Assembly (NCBI GenBank): GCA_021847345.1
Contig: JAJZTW010000010.1
Coordinates: forward strand, 9,277 to 71,811
Direction of reading: 5' to 3'
Source of the DNA: Pseudomonadota bacterium
GTDB lineage: Bacteria; Pseudomonadota; Gammaproteobacteria; Burkholderiales; Burkholderiaceae_C
DNA: 62,535 bases
Part shown: positions 22,052 to 31,477 of the stretch, one piece after another
How the letters are laid out: every line of letters starts with the position of its first letter
Position numbering within the stretch: position 1 is the stretch's first letter
The notes under the pieces: generated by a model
Seen by the model: the letters and a program-made list of their open reading frames with translations, nothing else
Told to the model about the DNA's origin: nothing
Database searches by the model: none
Position numbers and translations under genes: made by a program

Positions 22052-25000
22052 TTGTCCGCTCCCGCTCCCGCCTCGTCCGCTGTTCCGTCCGGCGCGCTGC
22101 CGCCGATTCTCGAGTTCGACGGCGGTGTCGCGCTGTCCGCGTTCCGCCTGCAGGCCCTGCTGCAGCGCCTGCGCAAGGCCCATCCGCTGGCGGCCGGCGT
22201 CGAGCAGCTGCACGCCCGGCTGGTGCATTTCGTCGCCACCGAACAGCCGGCCGACCCGGCGCTGCGCGCGCGCCTGGCGGCGTTGCTGGACTACGGCGAG
22301 CCCTACCGCGGGCCGCTCGACGGCCCGGCGGTGCTGGTCGTGCCCAGGCTGGGCACCATCTCGCCGTGGGCCAGCAAGGCGACCGAGATCGCACGCCATT
22401 GCGGCGCCGAGGTGCGACGCATCGAACGCGGCGTGGAGTTCCGCCTGCAGCTGGGCCGGCGCGCGCGGGCGCCGCAGCCCGAGCAGTTGCTCGAGCTTGC
22501 CGCGGAACTGCACGACCGCATGACGGAAAGCGTGGTGTTGTCGCGCGCCGAGGCGCATCGCCTGTTCCTCGACCTGCCGCCGCAGCCGTTGCGCACGGTC
22601 GACGTGCTGGGCGAGGGCCGCGATGCGCTGGCGCGCGCCAACCTGGAGCAGGGACTGGCGTTGTCGGACGACGAGATCGACTATCTCGTGCAGGCCTTCG
22701 CCGTGCAGCTGGGGCGCAACCCCAGCGACGTCGAGCTGCTGATGTTCGCGCAGGCCAACAGCGAGCATTGCCGGCACAAGATCTTCAACGCCCGTTTCAT
22801 CATCGACGGGCACGAGCAGGCGCAGTCGCTGTTCGGCATGATCCGCGGCACCCATGCCGCGCATCCCGAAGGCACCGTGGTCGCGTATTCGGACAACGCC
22901 GCGGTGATGCACGGCGGCACCGTGCAGCGCTGGCAGCCGCAAGGCCCCGACCACCGCTACACGGCCGAGCCGGCGCTGGTGCACACCCTGATGAAGGTGG
23001 AGACCCACAACCACCCCACGGCGATCTCGCCGTTCCCTGGAGCGGCCACCGGCGCCGGGGGAGAGATTCGCGACGAAGGAGCGACCGGTCGCGGCGGGCG
23101 TCCGAAGGCCGGGCTCGGCGGCTTCCACGTGTCGGCCCTGCGCCTGGACCCGCAGCAGCCCGAACCGTGGGAGGGCGACGACATCGGCCGCCCGGGCCAC
23201 CTGGCCAGCGCGCTGCAGATCATGATCGACGGGCCCATCGGCGCGGCGGCGTTCAACAACGAATTCGGGCGTCCCAACCTGTGCGGGGTGTTCCGCGTGT
23301 TCGAGCAGGCCGCCGGCGGGCGGCACTGGGGCTACCACAAGCCCATCATGATCGCCGGCGGGCTGGGCGAGATCGCCGACGCCCACACCCACAAGGTCTC
23401 GTTCCCGCCCGGCACGCTGCTGCTGCAGCTGGGAGGGCCCGGCATGCGCATCGGCGTCGGCGGCGGCGCGGCGTCGAGCCTGGCCACCGGCAGCAATGCC
23501 GAGCACCTGGATTTCGACTCGGTGCAGCGCGGCAATCCGGAAATGCAGCGCCGCGCACAGGAGGTCATCGAGGCCTGCCGCGCGATGGGTGCCGCCAACC
23601 CGATCCTGGCCATCCACGACGTCGGCGCCGGTGGGCTGTCCAACGCGCTGCCCGAACTGGTCGACGGCGCCGGGCTCGGCGCGCGCCTGGAGTTGCGCGA
23701 CGTGCCGGTGGAGGAAAGCGGGATGAGCCCGCGCGAGATCTGGTGCAACGAAAGCCAGGAGCGCTACGTGCTGGCCATCGCCCCGCAGGCGCTGGACGAA
23801 TTCGCCGCGCTGTGCGCGCGCGAGCGCTGCCCGTTCGCCGTGCTCGGCACGGCGCAGGACCAGCCGCTGCTGCACATGGCCGACCGCCTGCTCGGCGGCG
23901 CCCCGGTGGACATGCCGATGTCGGTGCTGCTGGGCAAGGCGCCGCGCATGGTGCGCGACGTGCGCAGCGCGGTCCCCGAGCTGGCGCCGATCGATCTCAC
24001 CGACGTCGATCCGGTGTGGGCCGCTGCCACGGTGCTGCGGCACCCCAGCGTGGCCAGCAAGCGCTTCCTGATCAGCATCGGCGATCGCACCGTGGGCGGC
24101 TTGTCGCACCGCGACCCGATGGTCGGCCCGTGGCAGGTTCCGGTGGCCGATTGCGCGATCACGCTGGCCGACTACGCCGGCACGCGCGGCGAGGCCATGT
24201 CGATGGGCGAGCGCACGCCGCTGGCCGTGGCCGACGCCGCGGCGAGCGGGCGCATGGCGGTGGCCGAGGCCTTGACCAATCTGCTGGCGGCGCCGCTGCG
24301 CACGCTGCGGCAGGTCAAGCTGTCGTGCAACTGGATGGCCGCTTGCGGCCAGCCCGGCCAGGATGCCGCGCTGTACGACACGGTGCGCGCCGTCGCCGAG
24401 GAACTGTGTCCGAGCCTGGGGATCTCCGTTCCGGTGGGCAAGGATTCGCTGTCGATGCACACTCGCTGGCAGCAGGACGGCGCCGAACGCGCGGTGAGTT
24501 CGCCGGTTTCGCTGCTGGTGTCGGCGTTCGCGGTGCTCGACGACGTGCGCGGCGCGTGGACCCCGCAGCTGCGCCTCGACCAGGGCGCCAGCGTGCTGCT
24601 GCTGGTCGACCTCGGGCATGGGCGCCAGCGCATGGGCGGCAGCATCCTGGCGCAGGCGCTGGGCCAGGCCGCGCGCCCGGTTCCCGACCTCGACGATGCC
24701 CAGGACCTGGCGCGCCTGTGCGCGGCGCTGGCCGAACTTCGCGAGCAAGGCATGGTGCTGGCCTATCACGACCGCAGCGATGGCGGCCTGTGGGCGGCGG
24801 TGTGCGAAATGGCCTTCGCCGGGCGCGCCGGCGTGGCGCTGAACCTGGACCTGCTGATCGCGGCTTCCGAGGCCCTTCCCGACGAGGGCGACGCGAAGAA
24901 CTGGGCCGAGCAGGTGGCCGAGCGCCGCAACGACCTGATGCTGCGCGCGTTGTTCAACGAGGAGCTCGGCGTGGTCCTGCAGGTGCGCCTCGAGCAGCGC

Positions 25001-26065
25001 GACGCCGCGCTGCGCGTGCTGCGCGCGCATGGCCTGTCGGCCTGCAGCCACGTGGTCGCGCAGGTGTCGGCCGGCGAGCACATCGAGATCTGGCGCGATT
25101 CCCGGCGTGTGCTGGCGCTGGCGCGCTCCGAGCTGCTCGCGCAGTGGGATCATGTGTCGCACGCCATCGCGCTGCGGCGTGACAACCCCGAGTGCGCGGA
25201 CTCGGAGCACCAACTGGTGTGCGGCGACGACCCGGGCCTGCATGCCGAGCTCGGTTTCGATCCGGGCGACGACGTGGCCGCGCCGTTCATCGCCAGCGGA
25301 GCGCGACCGCGGGTGGCGATCCTGCGCGAGCAGGGCGTGAATTCGCAGCGCGAAATGGCCTGGGCCATGGACCGGGCGGGTTTCGACACCCACGACGTGC
25401 ACATGAGCGACCTGATCGCCGGACGCGTCGAGCTGGGCGCGTTTCGCGGCCTGGTGGCCTGCGGCGGCTTCAGCTACGGCGACGTGCTCGGGGCGGGCGA
25501 GGGCTGGGCGCGCAGCATTCGCTTCAATCCCGCGCTCGAGCAGGGCTTCGCCGCGTTTTTCGCGCGCAGCGACACCTTCGCGCTGGGCGTGTGCAACGGC
25601 TGCCAGATGCTCGCCGCGCTGGCCCCGATGATTCCCGGTGCCCAGGCCTGGCCTCGCTTCACGCGCAACCGCTCCGAGCAGTACGAGGCGCGACTGGCGA
25701 TGGTCGAGGTACCGGCGTCTCCGTCGCTGTTCTTCAGCGGCATGGCCGGCAGCCGCATGCCCATCGTCGTGGCGCACGGCGAGGGCTATGCCGACTTCTC
25801 CCGCCAGGGCGACGCGGCGAAGGTCGAAGCCGCGCTGCGTTTCGTCGACGGCCACGGCCGGCCGACCGAGATCTATCCCCTCAACCCCAACGGCAGCGCC
25901 GGCGGCCTGACCGGCGTGACCACGCCGGACGGGCGCTTCACGGCGCTGATGCCGCATCCCGAGCGCGTGTTCCGCGGCCTGCAGTTCAGCTGGGCTCCCG
26001 CGTCGTGGGGCGACAGCTCGCCGTGGATGCGCATGTTCCGCAATGCCCGGGCCTGGTGTGCTTGA
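22052..26065 (+). CDS. purL: Phosphoribosylformylglycinamidine synthase (large, single-chain PurL)
   Basis: Fourth step of purine synthesis: FGAR plus glutamine and ATP to FGAM. The product is about 1337 residues, the usual proteobacterial one-chain form. An N-terminal domain is followed by two AIRS-type halves ([44 protein letters not shown]). A C-terminal glutaminase has nucleophile Cys in [10 protein letters not shown] and the MPHPER motif. No good ATG exists at the expected N-terminus; TTG 22052 is the best start. The frame stays open far upstream opposite map and glnD, which I do not take as coding. Confidence 0.95.
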   Translation: MSAPAPASSAVPSGALPPILEFDGGVALSAFRLQALLQRLRKAHPLAAGVEQLHARLVHFVATEQPADPALRARLAALLDYGEPYRGPLDGPAVLVVPRLGTISPWASKATEIARHCGAEVRRIERGVEFRLQLGRRARAPQPEQLLELAAELHDRMTESVVLSRAEAHRLFLDLPPQPLRTVDVLGEGRDALARANLEQGLALSDDEIDYLVQAFAVQLGRNPSDVELLMFAQANSEHCRHKIFNARFIIDGHEQAQSLFGMIRGTHAAHPEGTVVAYSDNAAVMHGGTVQRWQPQGPDHRYTAEPALVHTLMKVETHNHPTAISPFPGAATGAGGEIRDEGATGRGGRPKAGLGGFHVSALRLDPQQPEPWEGDDIGRPGHLASALQIMIDGPIGAAAFNNEFGRPNLCGVFRVFEQAAGGRHWGYHKPIMIAGGLGEIADAHTHKVSFPPGTLLLQLGGPGMRIGVGGGAASSLATGSNAEHLDFDSVQRGNPEMQRRAQEVIEACRAMGAANPILAIHDVGAGGLSNALPELVDGAGLGARLELRDVPVEESGMSPREIWCNESQERYVLAIAPQALDEFAALCARERCPFAVLGTAQDQPLLHMADRLLGGAPVDMPMSVLLGKAPRMVRDVRSAVPELAPIDLTDVDPVWAAATVLRHPSVASKRFLISIGDRTVGGLSHRDPMVGPWQVPVADCAITLADYAGTRGEAMSMGERTPLAVADAAASGRMAVAEALTNLLAAPLRTLRQVKLSCNWMAACGQPGQDAALYDTVRAVAEELCPSLGISVPVGKDSLSMHTRWQQDGAERAVSSPVSLLVSAFAVLDDVRGAWTPQLRLDQGASVLLLVDLGHGRQRMGGSILAQALGQAARPVPDLDDAQDLARLCAALAELREQGMVLAYHDRSDGGLWAAVCEMAFAGRAGVALNLDLLIAASEALPDEGDAKNWAEQVAERRNDLMLRALFNEELGVVLQVRLEQRDAALRVLRAHGLSACSHVVAQVSAGEHIEIWRDSRRVLALARSELLAQWDHVSHAIALRRDNPECADSEHQLVCGDDPGLHAELGFDPGDDVAAPFIASGARPRVAILREQGVNSQREMAWAMDRAGFDTHDVHMSDLIAGRVELGAFRGLVACGGFSYGDVLGAGEGWARSIRFNPALEQGFAAFFARSDTFALGVCNGCQMLAALAPMIPGAQAWPRFTRNRSEQYEARLAMVEVPASPSLFFSGMAGSRMPIVVAHGEGYADFSRQGDAAKVEAALRFVDGHGRPTEIYPLNPNGSAGGLTGVTTPDGRFTALMPHPERVFRGLQFSWAPASWGDSSPWMRMFRNARAWCA

Positions 26066-26819
26066 GCAGACGAGCCCCCACGGCCGGGCTTCGCCCGGCG
26101 GCGCGAGGCTGGGCGGGCTCGACAGCCTGCGCGGGCTGGCCATCGTCTGGATGATGGCCTTTCATTTCAGCTTCGACCTGAACTGGTTCGGCTACATCCG
26201 CACCGACTTCTACACCAACCCGGTGTGGCTGTGGCAGCGCGTGTGCATCGTCAGCCTGTTCCTGCTCAGCGCCGGGCTGGCGCAGGCCGTGGGCGACGCG
26301 CGTGCGCGCAGCGAACAGGCTTTCTGGCGCCGCTGGGGCCAGATCTTCGGTGCCGGCCTGCTGGTGGTCGGCGGCAGTTGGCTGGCGTTTCCCGCCAGCT
26401 TCATCTATTTCGGCATCCTGCAGGGCGTCGCGGCGATGCTGCTGGTGCACCACCTGGTCGGGCGCCGTCTCGGAGCCTGGGTGCTGCTGCTGGCGCCGCT
26501 GGCCATCGCCGCGCCGCACCTGTTCGCCGACGCGCGCTTCAACCCGCCGTGGTGGAACTGGACCGGGCTGATCACGCAAAAGCCCATCACCGAGGACTAC
26601 GTGCCCTTGCTGCCCTGGCTGGGGGTGTTCTGGATCGGCGCCGGCCTGGGCGCGTTGGCGCGCCGCGTCGAGCTGCGTCCGCTGCGTGCGCTGCCGCGCG
26701 TGCCGCCGCTGGCGCTGCTGGGACGCTGGCCGCTGAGCATCTACCTGCTGCACCAGCCGCTGCTCATCGGCGCCTTGTGGGTGGCGTCGCGGTTTTTCGG
26801 GCACCCGACTCCTTTTTGA
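26043..26819 (+). CDS. DUF1624-family (HGSNAT-like) membrane protein
   Basis: Predicted polytopic inner-membrane protein of 258 residues, related to the acyltransferase domain of heparan-alpha-glucosaminide N-acetyltransferase. It has the family's opening [22 protein letters not shown] and ends in the helix [17 protein letters not shown]. About seven TM helices are visible. The ATG at 26043 overlaps the purL end by 23 nt; GTG 26058 is an alternative. The substrate is unknown. Confidence 0.82.
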   Translation: MPGPGVLEQTSPHGRASPGGARLGGLDSLRGLAIVWMMAFHFSFDLNWFGYIRTDFYTNPVWLWQRVCIVSLFLLSAGLAQAVGDARARSEQAFWRRWGQIFGAGLLVVGGSWLAFPASFIYFGILQGVAAMLLVHHLVGRRLGAWVLLLAPLAIAAPHLFADARFNPPWWNWTGLITQKPITEDYVPLLPWLGVFWIGAGLGALARRVELRPLRALPRVPPLALLGRWPLSIYLLHQPLLIGALWVASRFFGHPTPF

Positions 26820-26833
26820 CCCGGCTTCGTGCC

Positions 26834-26860
26834 TTGCCAGCCCCCGGGGGCGGGTATAAG
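26834..26860 (+). promoter_or_regulatory. Candidate promoter before the DUF2214 gene
   Basis: TTGCCA (26834-26839) and TATAAG (26855-26860) are separated by 15 bp, shorter than ideal. The -10 abuts a perfect inverted repeat. Confidence 0.4.
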
Positions 26861-26878
26861 ATTCATCAATAATGAATC
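26860..26878. promoter_or_regulatory. Perfect inverted repeat, possible operator
   Basis: GATTCAT and ATGAATC flank CAATA, giving a perfect 7-bp dyad. It overlaps the predicted transcription start of the DUF2214 gene. It is unusually AT-rich for this sequence. The regulator is unknown. Confidence 0.5.
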
Positions 26879-26909
26879 AAATAGCCGCGGGCACGCGGCA
26901 CCCCTCGCC

Positions 26910-27350
26910 ATGTTGCTCGAAACCCTGCTGGCCTACCTGCACATCTCCGCCGTGCTCGGCCTGGTCGTCTTCCTCACCGCCAAGGTCGCTCTGTTGCGCC
27001 CCGAGGTGCTGGCCGAACGCCCGCTGTTGCTGCGCCGCCTGCTGCGCCTGGACAACTGGTGCTGGGGCTCGTTCGCCGCGGTGGCCGCCACGGGCCTGAG
27101 CCGGGTGTTGTTCGGGGTCAAGGGCGCCGAGTGGTATGCCTCGAATCCCTTGCTCTGGGTCAAGCTGGTGCTGTTCGCGGCCATGCTGGCCATGGGAGTG
27201 CCTTCGCGCGCGGCCCTGGCGGACTGGTGCAGGCAGGGCGGCATCCCGGCACCCGACGCCATCCGCGGCCAGCGACGCTGGCTGATGTGGCAGGCGCACA
27301 TCCTGGTGCTGCTTCCGCTGTTCGGCGCATTGCTCGCCTACGGCTACTGA
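26910..27350 (+). CDS. DUF2214-family membrane protein
   Basis: Small inner-membrane protein of 146 residues with four predicted TM helices. Features include LLETLLAYLHISAVLGLVVFL, a DNWCWGSFAAV segment and the C-terminal MWQAHILVLLPLFGALLAYGY. It resembles CopD/DUF2214-like proteins of unknown function. The ATG at 26910 starts the conserved part; the frame is open from 26829 but would run through the promoter-like dyad. It sits just upstream of the ba3 oxidase cluster, so a redox or copper link is possible but unproven. Confidence 0.75.
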   Translation: MLLETLLAYLHISAVLGLVVFLTAKVALLRPEVLAERPLLLRRLLRLDNWCWGSFAAVAATGLSRVLFGVKGAEWYASNPLLWVKLVLFAAMLAMGVPSRAALADWCRQGGIPAPDAIRGQRRWLMWQAHILVLLPLFGALLAYGY

Positions 27351-27454
27351 CGTCTTCGCGAACGGTGGCGGCTGCCGCTGGTCGCCGCGCAATATTCGTG
27401 CGCCATTCGCTCGAAACATCGAGTAGCAATTGTCGCATCCAGATCCAGACCGGC

Positions 27455-27482
27455 ATGACAAAACGCAAACGACGCATATTGT
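27455..27482 (+). promoter_or_regulatory. Candidate sigma-70-type promoter of the oxidase operon
   Basis: ATGACA (27455-27460) and TATTGT (27477-27482) are 16 bp apart in an AT-enriched spacer, predicting a start near 27489 and a leader of about 78 nt. The 216-nt spacer shows no other clear element apart from a small CTCGA/TCGAG dyad at 27410-27423. Confidence 0.42.
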
Positions 27483-27566
27483 GCGCGAACTATCTTTTTG
27501 TTTCATGCCGAGCCATTGCCGCCGCGGCGTCGTCGCGCGGAAGGTCCATCCCAAGGAGCCGAACCC

Positions 27567-27767
27567 ATGTCCGTAGAGCATCCCTATGAACCACTGCCCA
27601 TCGCGGGCGCGAGCCCCGGCGAGCCCGCGCTGGCCGAGCCCGACTGGCCGCAGCCGGACCTGCAGTTCGCGCGTCCGATGGGAGCGTGGGTGATCGTGGG
27701 CAGCCTGTTCGTGGTCGTGATCGCGCTGTGGGCGATGGTCGCGAGCTATTTTTCCCTGCACGCCTGA
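27567..27767 (+). CDS. Small single-helix subunit of ba3-type cytochrome oxidase (IIa-like)
   Basis: A 66-residue protein with a hydrophilic Pro-rich N-terminus and one TM helix at about residues 40-62 (GAWVIVGSLFVVVIALWAMVA). The ATG at 27567 has a strong AAGGAG 8 nt upstream. It directly precedes subunit II, the same small-subunit-II-I order as the ba3 oxidase of Thermus, where subunit IIa supplies the helix missing from a short subunit II. The assignment rests on size, topology and position rather than motif. Confidence 0.7.
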   Translation: MSVEHPYEPLPIAGASPGEPALAEPDWPQPDLQFARPMGAWVIVGSLFVVVIALWAMVASYFSLHA

Positions 27768-27776
27768 GGAGCGGTG

Positions 27777-28313
27777 ATGAGTTCGACCCTGTCCGACGAT
27801 TTCGAGCGGCGTTTCCATCACACTGCGCAAGGCCATGAGCGCACATGGGTGTTCATCTCCGTGGTGATGATCGCAGTGCTGTTCATCGCCGCCGTCTACC
27901 TGGTGGTGCACGACTACGGCGTGGTGGCCAAGACGGCGCGCATCTATTCCGATCCCAATACCCCGGCGACCCTGGCGGACTTCCAGGGCGATGGCATCAA
28001 GCAGACCGGGCCCGACAGCTACAGCGTGTACGAGATGGGCCGCATCTGGTCCTGGACCCCGGGCACGGGCAAGGCCGTGACCCTGCCGGTGGGCTCGCAT
28101 GTGACCTTCTACGTGACCAGCGGCGACGTGCTGCACGGATTCGAGATCCAGGGCACCAGCATCAACCTCACCGCCATTCCGGGAGTCATCGGGCATGTCA
28201 GCTACACCTTCGACAAGCCAGGGACCTACTACATCATCTGCAACGAGTACTGCGGAGCCGGGCATCAGGCGATGATCGGCAAGATCGTGATCACCGGGAG
28301 CAAGAAGGCATGA
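27777..28313 (+). CDS. ba3-type cytochrome c oxidase subunit II (CuA)
   Basis: Inner-membrane protein with one N-terminal TM helix (about residues 24-45) and a periplasmic cupredoxin domain. The CuA site is intact: a His in GDVLHGFEI and the loop CNEYCGAGHQAM with two Cys, the bridging Glu, His and Met. It accepts electrons from cytochrome c. Length is 178 residues from ATG 27777 (GTG 27774 is one codon earlier), short as in B-family oxidases. GAGGAG lies upstream. The stop overlaps the subunit I start by 4 nt. Confidence 0.9.
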   Translation: MSSTLSDDFERRFHHTAQGHERTWVFISVVMIAVLFIAAVYLVVHDYGVVAKTARIYSDPNTPATLADFQGDGIKQTGPDSYSVYEMGRIWSWTPGTGKAVTLPVGSHVTFYVTSGDVLHGFEIQGTSINLTAIPGVIGHVSYTFDKPGTYYIICNEYCGAGHQAMIGKIVITGSKKA

Positions 28314-30013
28314 GCGCCGTGATGTCGAATACCCCGCCGCGCCAGGCGGCCATCGCGATCACGCAGGACGTGGTCGCCGCCAAGAGACTGCTGCTGGCCT
28401 TCTGGGTCACCGGCTTCCTGGCCCTGGTCGTGGGCATCTCCATCGGCGTGCTGCAGGGGGCCAACTACGCCGGGCTCAACCTCTATCCCTACCTGGCGCC
28501 GTTCCTCAAGACCTATTACCAGGGTCTGACCATGCACGGCGTGCTCAACGCCTTCGTGTTCACCTTCTTCACCATCTCCGGCTGGCTGATCTACCTGCCG
28601 GCACGCGAACTCGAACTGCGTCCGAACCTGGCGCTGGGCTGGTTCACCTACGCGCTGATGCTGGTGGGCACGCTGATGGCCGCGTACGCGATGTTCGACA
28701 ACTCGTCGAGCGTGCTCTACACCTTCTACCCGCCGCTCCAGGGAAGCCCGTACTTCTACCTGGGAATCACGCTGGTGGTCGTGGCCAGCCTGCTGCCGCT
28801 GATCGTCGTGCTGGACCTGCGCGCGCGCTGGAAAAAGGCCCATCCCGGACAGGTCACTCCGCTGGTGACCTTCATGAGCGCGAGCATCCTGCTCATGTGG
28901 CTGCTGGCCGCGCTGGGCGCCGGCAGCGAGGCGGTGTTCCTGCTCGATCCGTGGTCGCTGGGCCTGACGTCGACCGTCGACCCGCTGCTGGCGCGCACCC
29001 TGTTCTGGTGGACCGGCCACCCGATCGTCTACTACTGGCTGATGCCGGGCTACATCTCCATCTACGCGCTGCTGCCGCGCCAGGCCGGAGGCAAGCTGGT
29101 GTCCGACCCGCTGGCGCGCCTGGCCTTCCTGCTGCTGATGGTGTTCTCGGTGCCGGTGGGGACCCACCACCAGTACACCGACCCGGGCATCGCTCCTGTG
29201 ATCAAGGGCATCGTCACCGCGCTGACCCTGTCGGTGGCCATCCCCAGCCTGATCACCGCCTTCACGGTGGCGCTGAGCCTCGAATACGCCGGGCGTCGCC
29301 GCGGCGGCAAGGGCCTGATGGGCTGGTGGACCGCGCTGCCCTGGGGCGATCCCTCGGTCGCCGCGCAGGTGCTGGCGCTGGTGAGTTTCATCTTCGGCGG
29401 CGCCGGCGGCATCGTCAACGCCAGCTGGCAGCTCGACAACGTCGTGCACAACACCCTGTGGATCCCGGCGCACTTCCACCTCACGGTGGGCACGATGACC
29501 ACGCTCGTGTTCATGGGTGTGAGCTGCTGGTTGCTGCCTCATCTGACCGGGCGGCGCCTGTTCGCGCCGCGCCTGGCGCTGGCCGGCGTGTGGCTGTGGT
29601 TCGTCGGGCTGATGGTGTGGGGCTTCGCGGGTCACTATGCCGGGCTCGATGGCGTTCCCCGCCGGGCCTGGATCTCCGCGCTGCCGCATGACCAGTACAT
29701 GCGCCTGTATGGCGCGGTGCACGGCGCGCTGATCACCGTGGGAATCGGCGGCGCCATCGCCGCGCTCGGGGCCATCGGCTTTTTCATCAGCTTCTTCGGC
29801 ACCTTGTTCGGGCGTCGGGACGAGCAGGCCGCGCGTGGCATTCCGTTCGCCGGCGTGCTGGCCGGCCCGGAGAACTCGCAGATCGCACGAATCGCCGAGC
29901 ACCTCGGGCTGTGGACCCTGGTCACGCTGGTCGTGACCCTGGCGGTCTACATCCCCACGCTGTGGCCGATGATCACGCATCCCATCCATGCCGTGGGCTT
30001 CCACGTCTGGTGA
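28310..30013 (+). CDS. ba3-type (B-family) cytochrome c oxidase subunit I
   Basis: Haem-copper catalytic subunit of 567 residues with about 13 TM helices. Haem and CuB ligands appear in order: TMHGVLNAF (low-spin haem His), GHPIVYYWLMPGY (CuB His and cross-linked Tyr), THHQYTDPG (CuB His pair) and HNTLWIPAHFHLTVG (haem ligands). The A-family Glu of the D-channel is not seen, consistent with a B-type enzyme. These oxidases usually have high oxygen affinity. It overlaps subunit II by 4 nt and is followed by a SCO gene. Confidence 0.93.
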   Translation: MSAVMSNTPPRQAAIAITQDVVAAKRLLLAFWVTGFLALVVGISIGVLQGANYAGLNLYPYLAPFLKTYYQGLTMHGVLNAFVFTFFTISGWLIYLPARELELRPNLALGWFTYALMLVGTLMAAYAMFDNSSSVLYTFYPPLQGSPYFYLGITLVVVASLLPLIVVLDLRARWKKAHPGQVTPLVTFMSASILLMWLLAALGAGSEAVFLLDPWSLGLTSTVDPLLARTLFWWTGHPIVYYWLMPGYISIYALLPRQAGGKLVSDPLARLAFLLLMVFSVPVGTHHQYTDPGIAPVIKGIVTALTLSVAIPSLITAFTVALSLEYAGRRRGGKGLMGWWTALPWGDPSVAAQVLALVSFIFGGAGGIVNASWQLDNVVHNTLWIPAHFHLTVGTMTTLVFMGVSCWLLPHLTGRRLFAPRLALAGVWLWFVGLMVWGFAGHYAGLDGVPRRAWISALPHDQYMRLYGAVHGALITVGIGGAIAALGAIGFFISFFGTLFGRRDEQAARGIPFAGVLAGPENSQIARIAEHLGLWTLVTLVVTLAVYIPTLWPMITHPIHAVGFHVW

Positions 30014-30701
30014 GGCGCCTGCGCCGCTGGCGCACGACGCCGCTGCCGCGGGGTCGTGGCGCGCCAGCGCCGCGCGTGCGGCGCTGGCCTGCCTGCTGCT
30101 GGCAGGGCTGTTCTGGGGCTTCAGCCGCGTCGGCGACAGCGGCCCGAAGCTGCACGGCCATGCGTTGAGCCCGCGCCCGGCGCCGGTGTTCGCCGGGCTG
30201 CTCGACACGCAAGGCAAGCCCTATGCGTGGAAGGCGCAGCGAGGCCATCCGGTGCTGGTGTTCTTCGGCTACACCCATTGCCCCGACGTGTGCCCGCTGA
30301 CCCTGGTGCGACTGGCCCACGTGCTGGACCAGCTGGGCGCCCGGGGCCGTGACGTGCACGTGGTGTTCGTCACTCTCGACCCGATGCGCGACACGCCGCC
30401 GGTGCTGCGCGCCTATCTCGACGCGCTGCTGCCGGCCGCGCGAGGCCTGCGCGGCGATGCGGGCTCCACCGCGCGGGCCGCCGCGCAATGGGGAGTGCGC
30501 TGGCGTCGCGTCAGCGACCCCGGACAGCCGGCGGACCCTGCCGACTACTGGATCGACCATACCGCCGCGGTGACCCTGGTCGGCCCGCATGGGCGCCTGC
30601 GCGCGCGTTACGGCTACGCCCAGCTGGCGGCGCATGGCCTGCTGCTGCAGGACCTGCGCACCATGCTGCGCCATGCCGGCGCCTCGGGCGCGGGCGCATG
30701 A
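29988..30701 (+). CDS. SCO1/SenC-family copper chaperone
   Basis: Thioredoxin-fold protein of 237 residues anchored by one N-terminal TM helix (about residues 31-47). The copper-binding motif is THCPDVC, and the third ligand is the His in WIDHTAAV. SCO proteins deliver copper to the CuA site of subunit II. The ATG at 29988 lies 26 nt inside the subunit I gene in another frame; no closer start is evident. The stop overlaps the following ctaG-like start, so all these genes appear to be one operon. Confidence 0.9.
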   Translation: MPWASTSGEAPAPLAHDAAAAGSWRASAARAALACLLLAGLFWGFSRVGDSGPKLHGHALSPRPAPVFAGLLDTQGKPYAWKAQRGHPVLVFFGYTHCPDVCPLTLVRLAHVLDQLGARGRDVHVVFVTLDPMRDTPPVLRAYLDALLPAARGLRGDAGSTARAAAQWGVRWRRVSDPGQPADPADYWIDHTAAVTLVGPHGRLRARYGYAQLAAHGLLLQDLRTMLRHAGASGAGA

Positions 30702-31420
30702 ACGGCGCGGCGTGGGCCCTTCCGGCCTGGGGCGGCTGGATTCTCGGGGTGCTGTGCGCGCTGCTGGTGCATGCCTGGGTCGCCCTGCGGCGGCGCTGGG
30801 CGCCGTGGCGCATGGCCAGCTTCGCGCTGGGCTGCCTGGCGACCCTGGTCGCCGCCTGGGGGCTGCACGACCCGCTGCAATCCATGACCACCTACGCCGC
30901 GGCGCTGATGCTGCTGGGGCAGGGCGTGTCGCCGCTGCTGCTGCTGGGCATCCCGCGGCAGGCGCGCGGCGCGTGGCGCGAGCCGCGGCAGGCGTGGTGG
31001 GCGAAATGGCTGCTCGACCCCTGGGTGGCGGTGGCGGTGTTCATGCTGCTGACCCTGGCGCTCAACGTGCCCGGGGTGTTCGACACGGCGCTGTCGAACG
31101 CGGTGTTCAGCGCCCCGTTCGGAGTCCTGCTGCTGCTCGGCGGGCTCATGATGTGGGCGCAGCTTCTCGATGGCAGCCGGGGCATCCGCAGGCGCTGGCT
31201 CGCCGGCCTGGTCGGCTGGCTCGCCGGGCTGCCGATGATGCTGGTGGCCGCGGTGTGGGTGTGGAGCAACCACGTGCTCTACATGCCGTACCTGGACGTG
31301 CTGTGCCTGTGGAACCTCTCCCCGCTGCAGGACCAGCATTACGCCGGCCTGGTCATGTTCGTCGCCGGGCTGCCGCTGCAATTGCGCTCGGCCTGGATGC
31401 TGATCATGTCGGAGTCGTGA
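30698..31420 (+). CDS. CtaG (caa3-type) cytochrome oxidase assembly factor
   Basis: Polytopic membrane protein of 240 residues in the caa3_CtaG/DUF1404-like family, thought to help copper insertion or assembly of haem-copper oxidases. About six or seven TM helices are visible. Conserved-looking motifs include HDPLQSMTTYAAALMLLGQG and WSNHVLYMPY. It overlaps the SCO stop by 4 nt (ATGA) and ends the oxidase cluster. It is distinct from the unrelated Cox11-type CtaG. Confidence 0.82.
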   Translation: MNGAAWALPAWGGWILGVLCALLVHAWVALRRRWAPWRMASFALGCLATLVAAWGLHDPLQSMTTYAAALMLLGQGVSPLLLLGIPRQARGAWREPRQAWWAKWLLDPWVAVAVFMLLTLALNVPGVFDTALSNAVFSAPFGVLLLLGGLMMWAQLLDGSRGIRRRWLAGLVGWLAGLPMMLVAAVWVWSNHVLYMPYLDVLCLWNLSPLQDQHYAGLVMFVAGLPLQLRSAWMLIMSES

Positions 31421-31439
31421 AATCGCAAGGGGGCGGGGG

Positions 31440-31445
31440 TATGCT
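31440..31445 (+). promoter_or_regulatory. Weak -10-like box before ftsH-like gene
   Basis: TATGCT lies 33 nt before the ATG; no -35. The 57-nt gap may instead be read through from the oxidase operon. Confidence 0.2.
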
Positions 31446-31477
31446 GGCGACACCATGTTGCCGCGGGGAGCCCGTTC

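Noticed and set aside
21944-26143. Minus-strand open frame of about 1400 codons opposite purL
   Set aside because: Low-complexity His/Arg/Gln-rich product with no motifs; it mirrors the highly conserved purL.
26872-27099. Small frame starting in the inverted repeat before the DUF2214 gene
   Set aside because: It overlaps the DUF2214 gene in another frame and encodes a Cys/Trp/Arg-rich product without similarity to known proteins.
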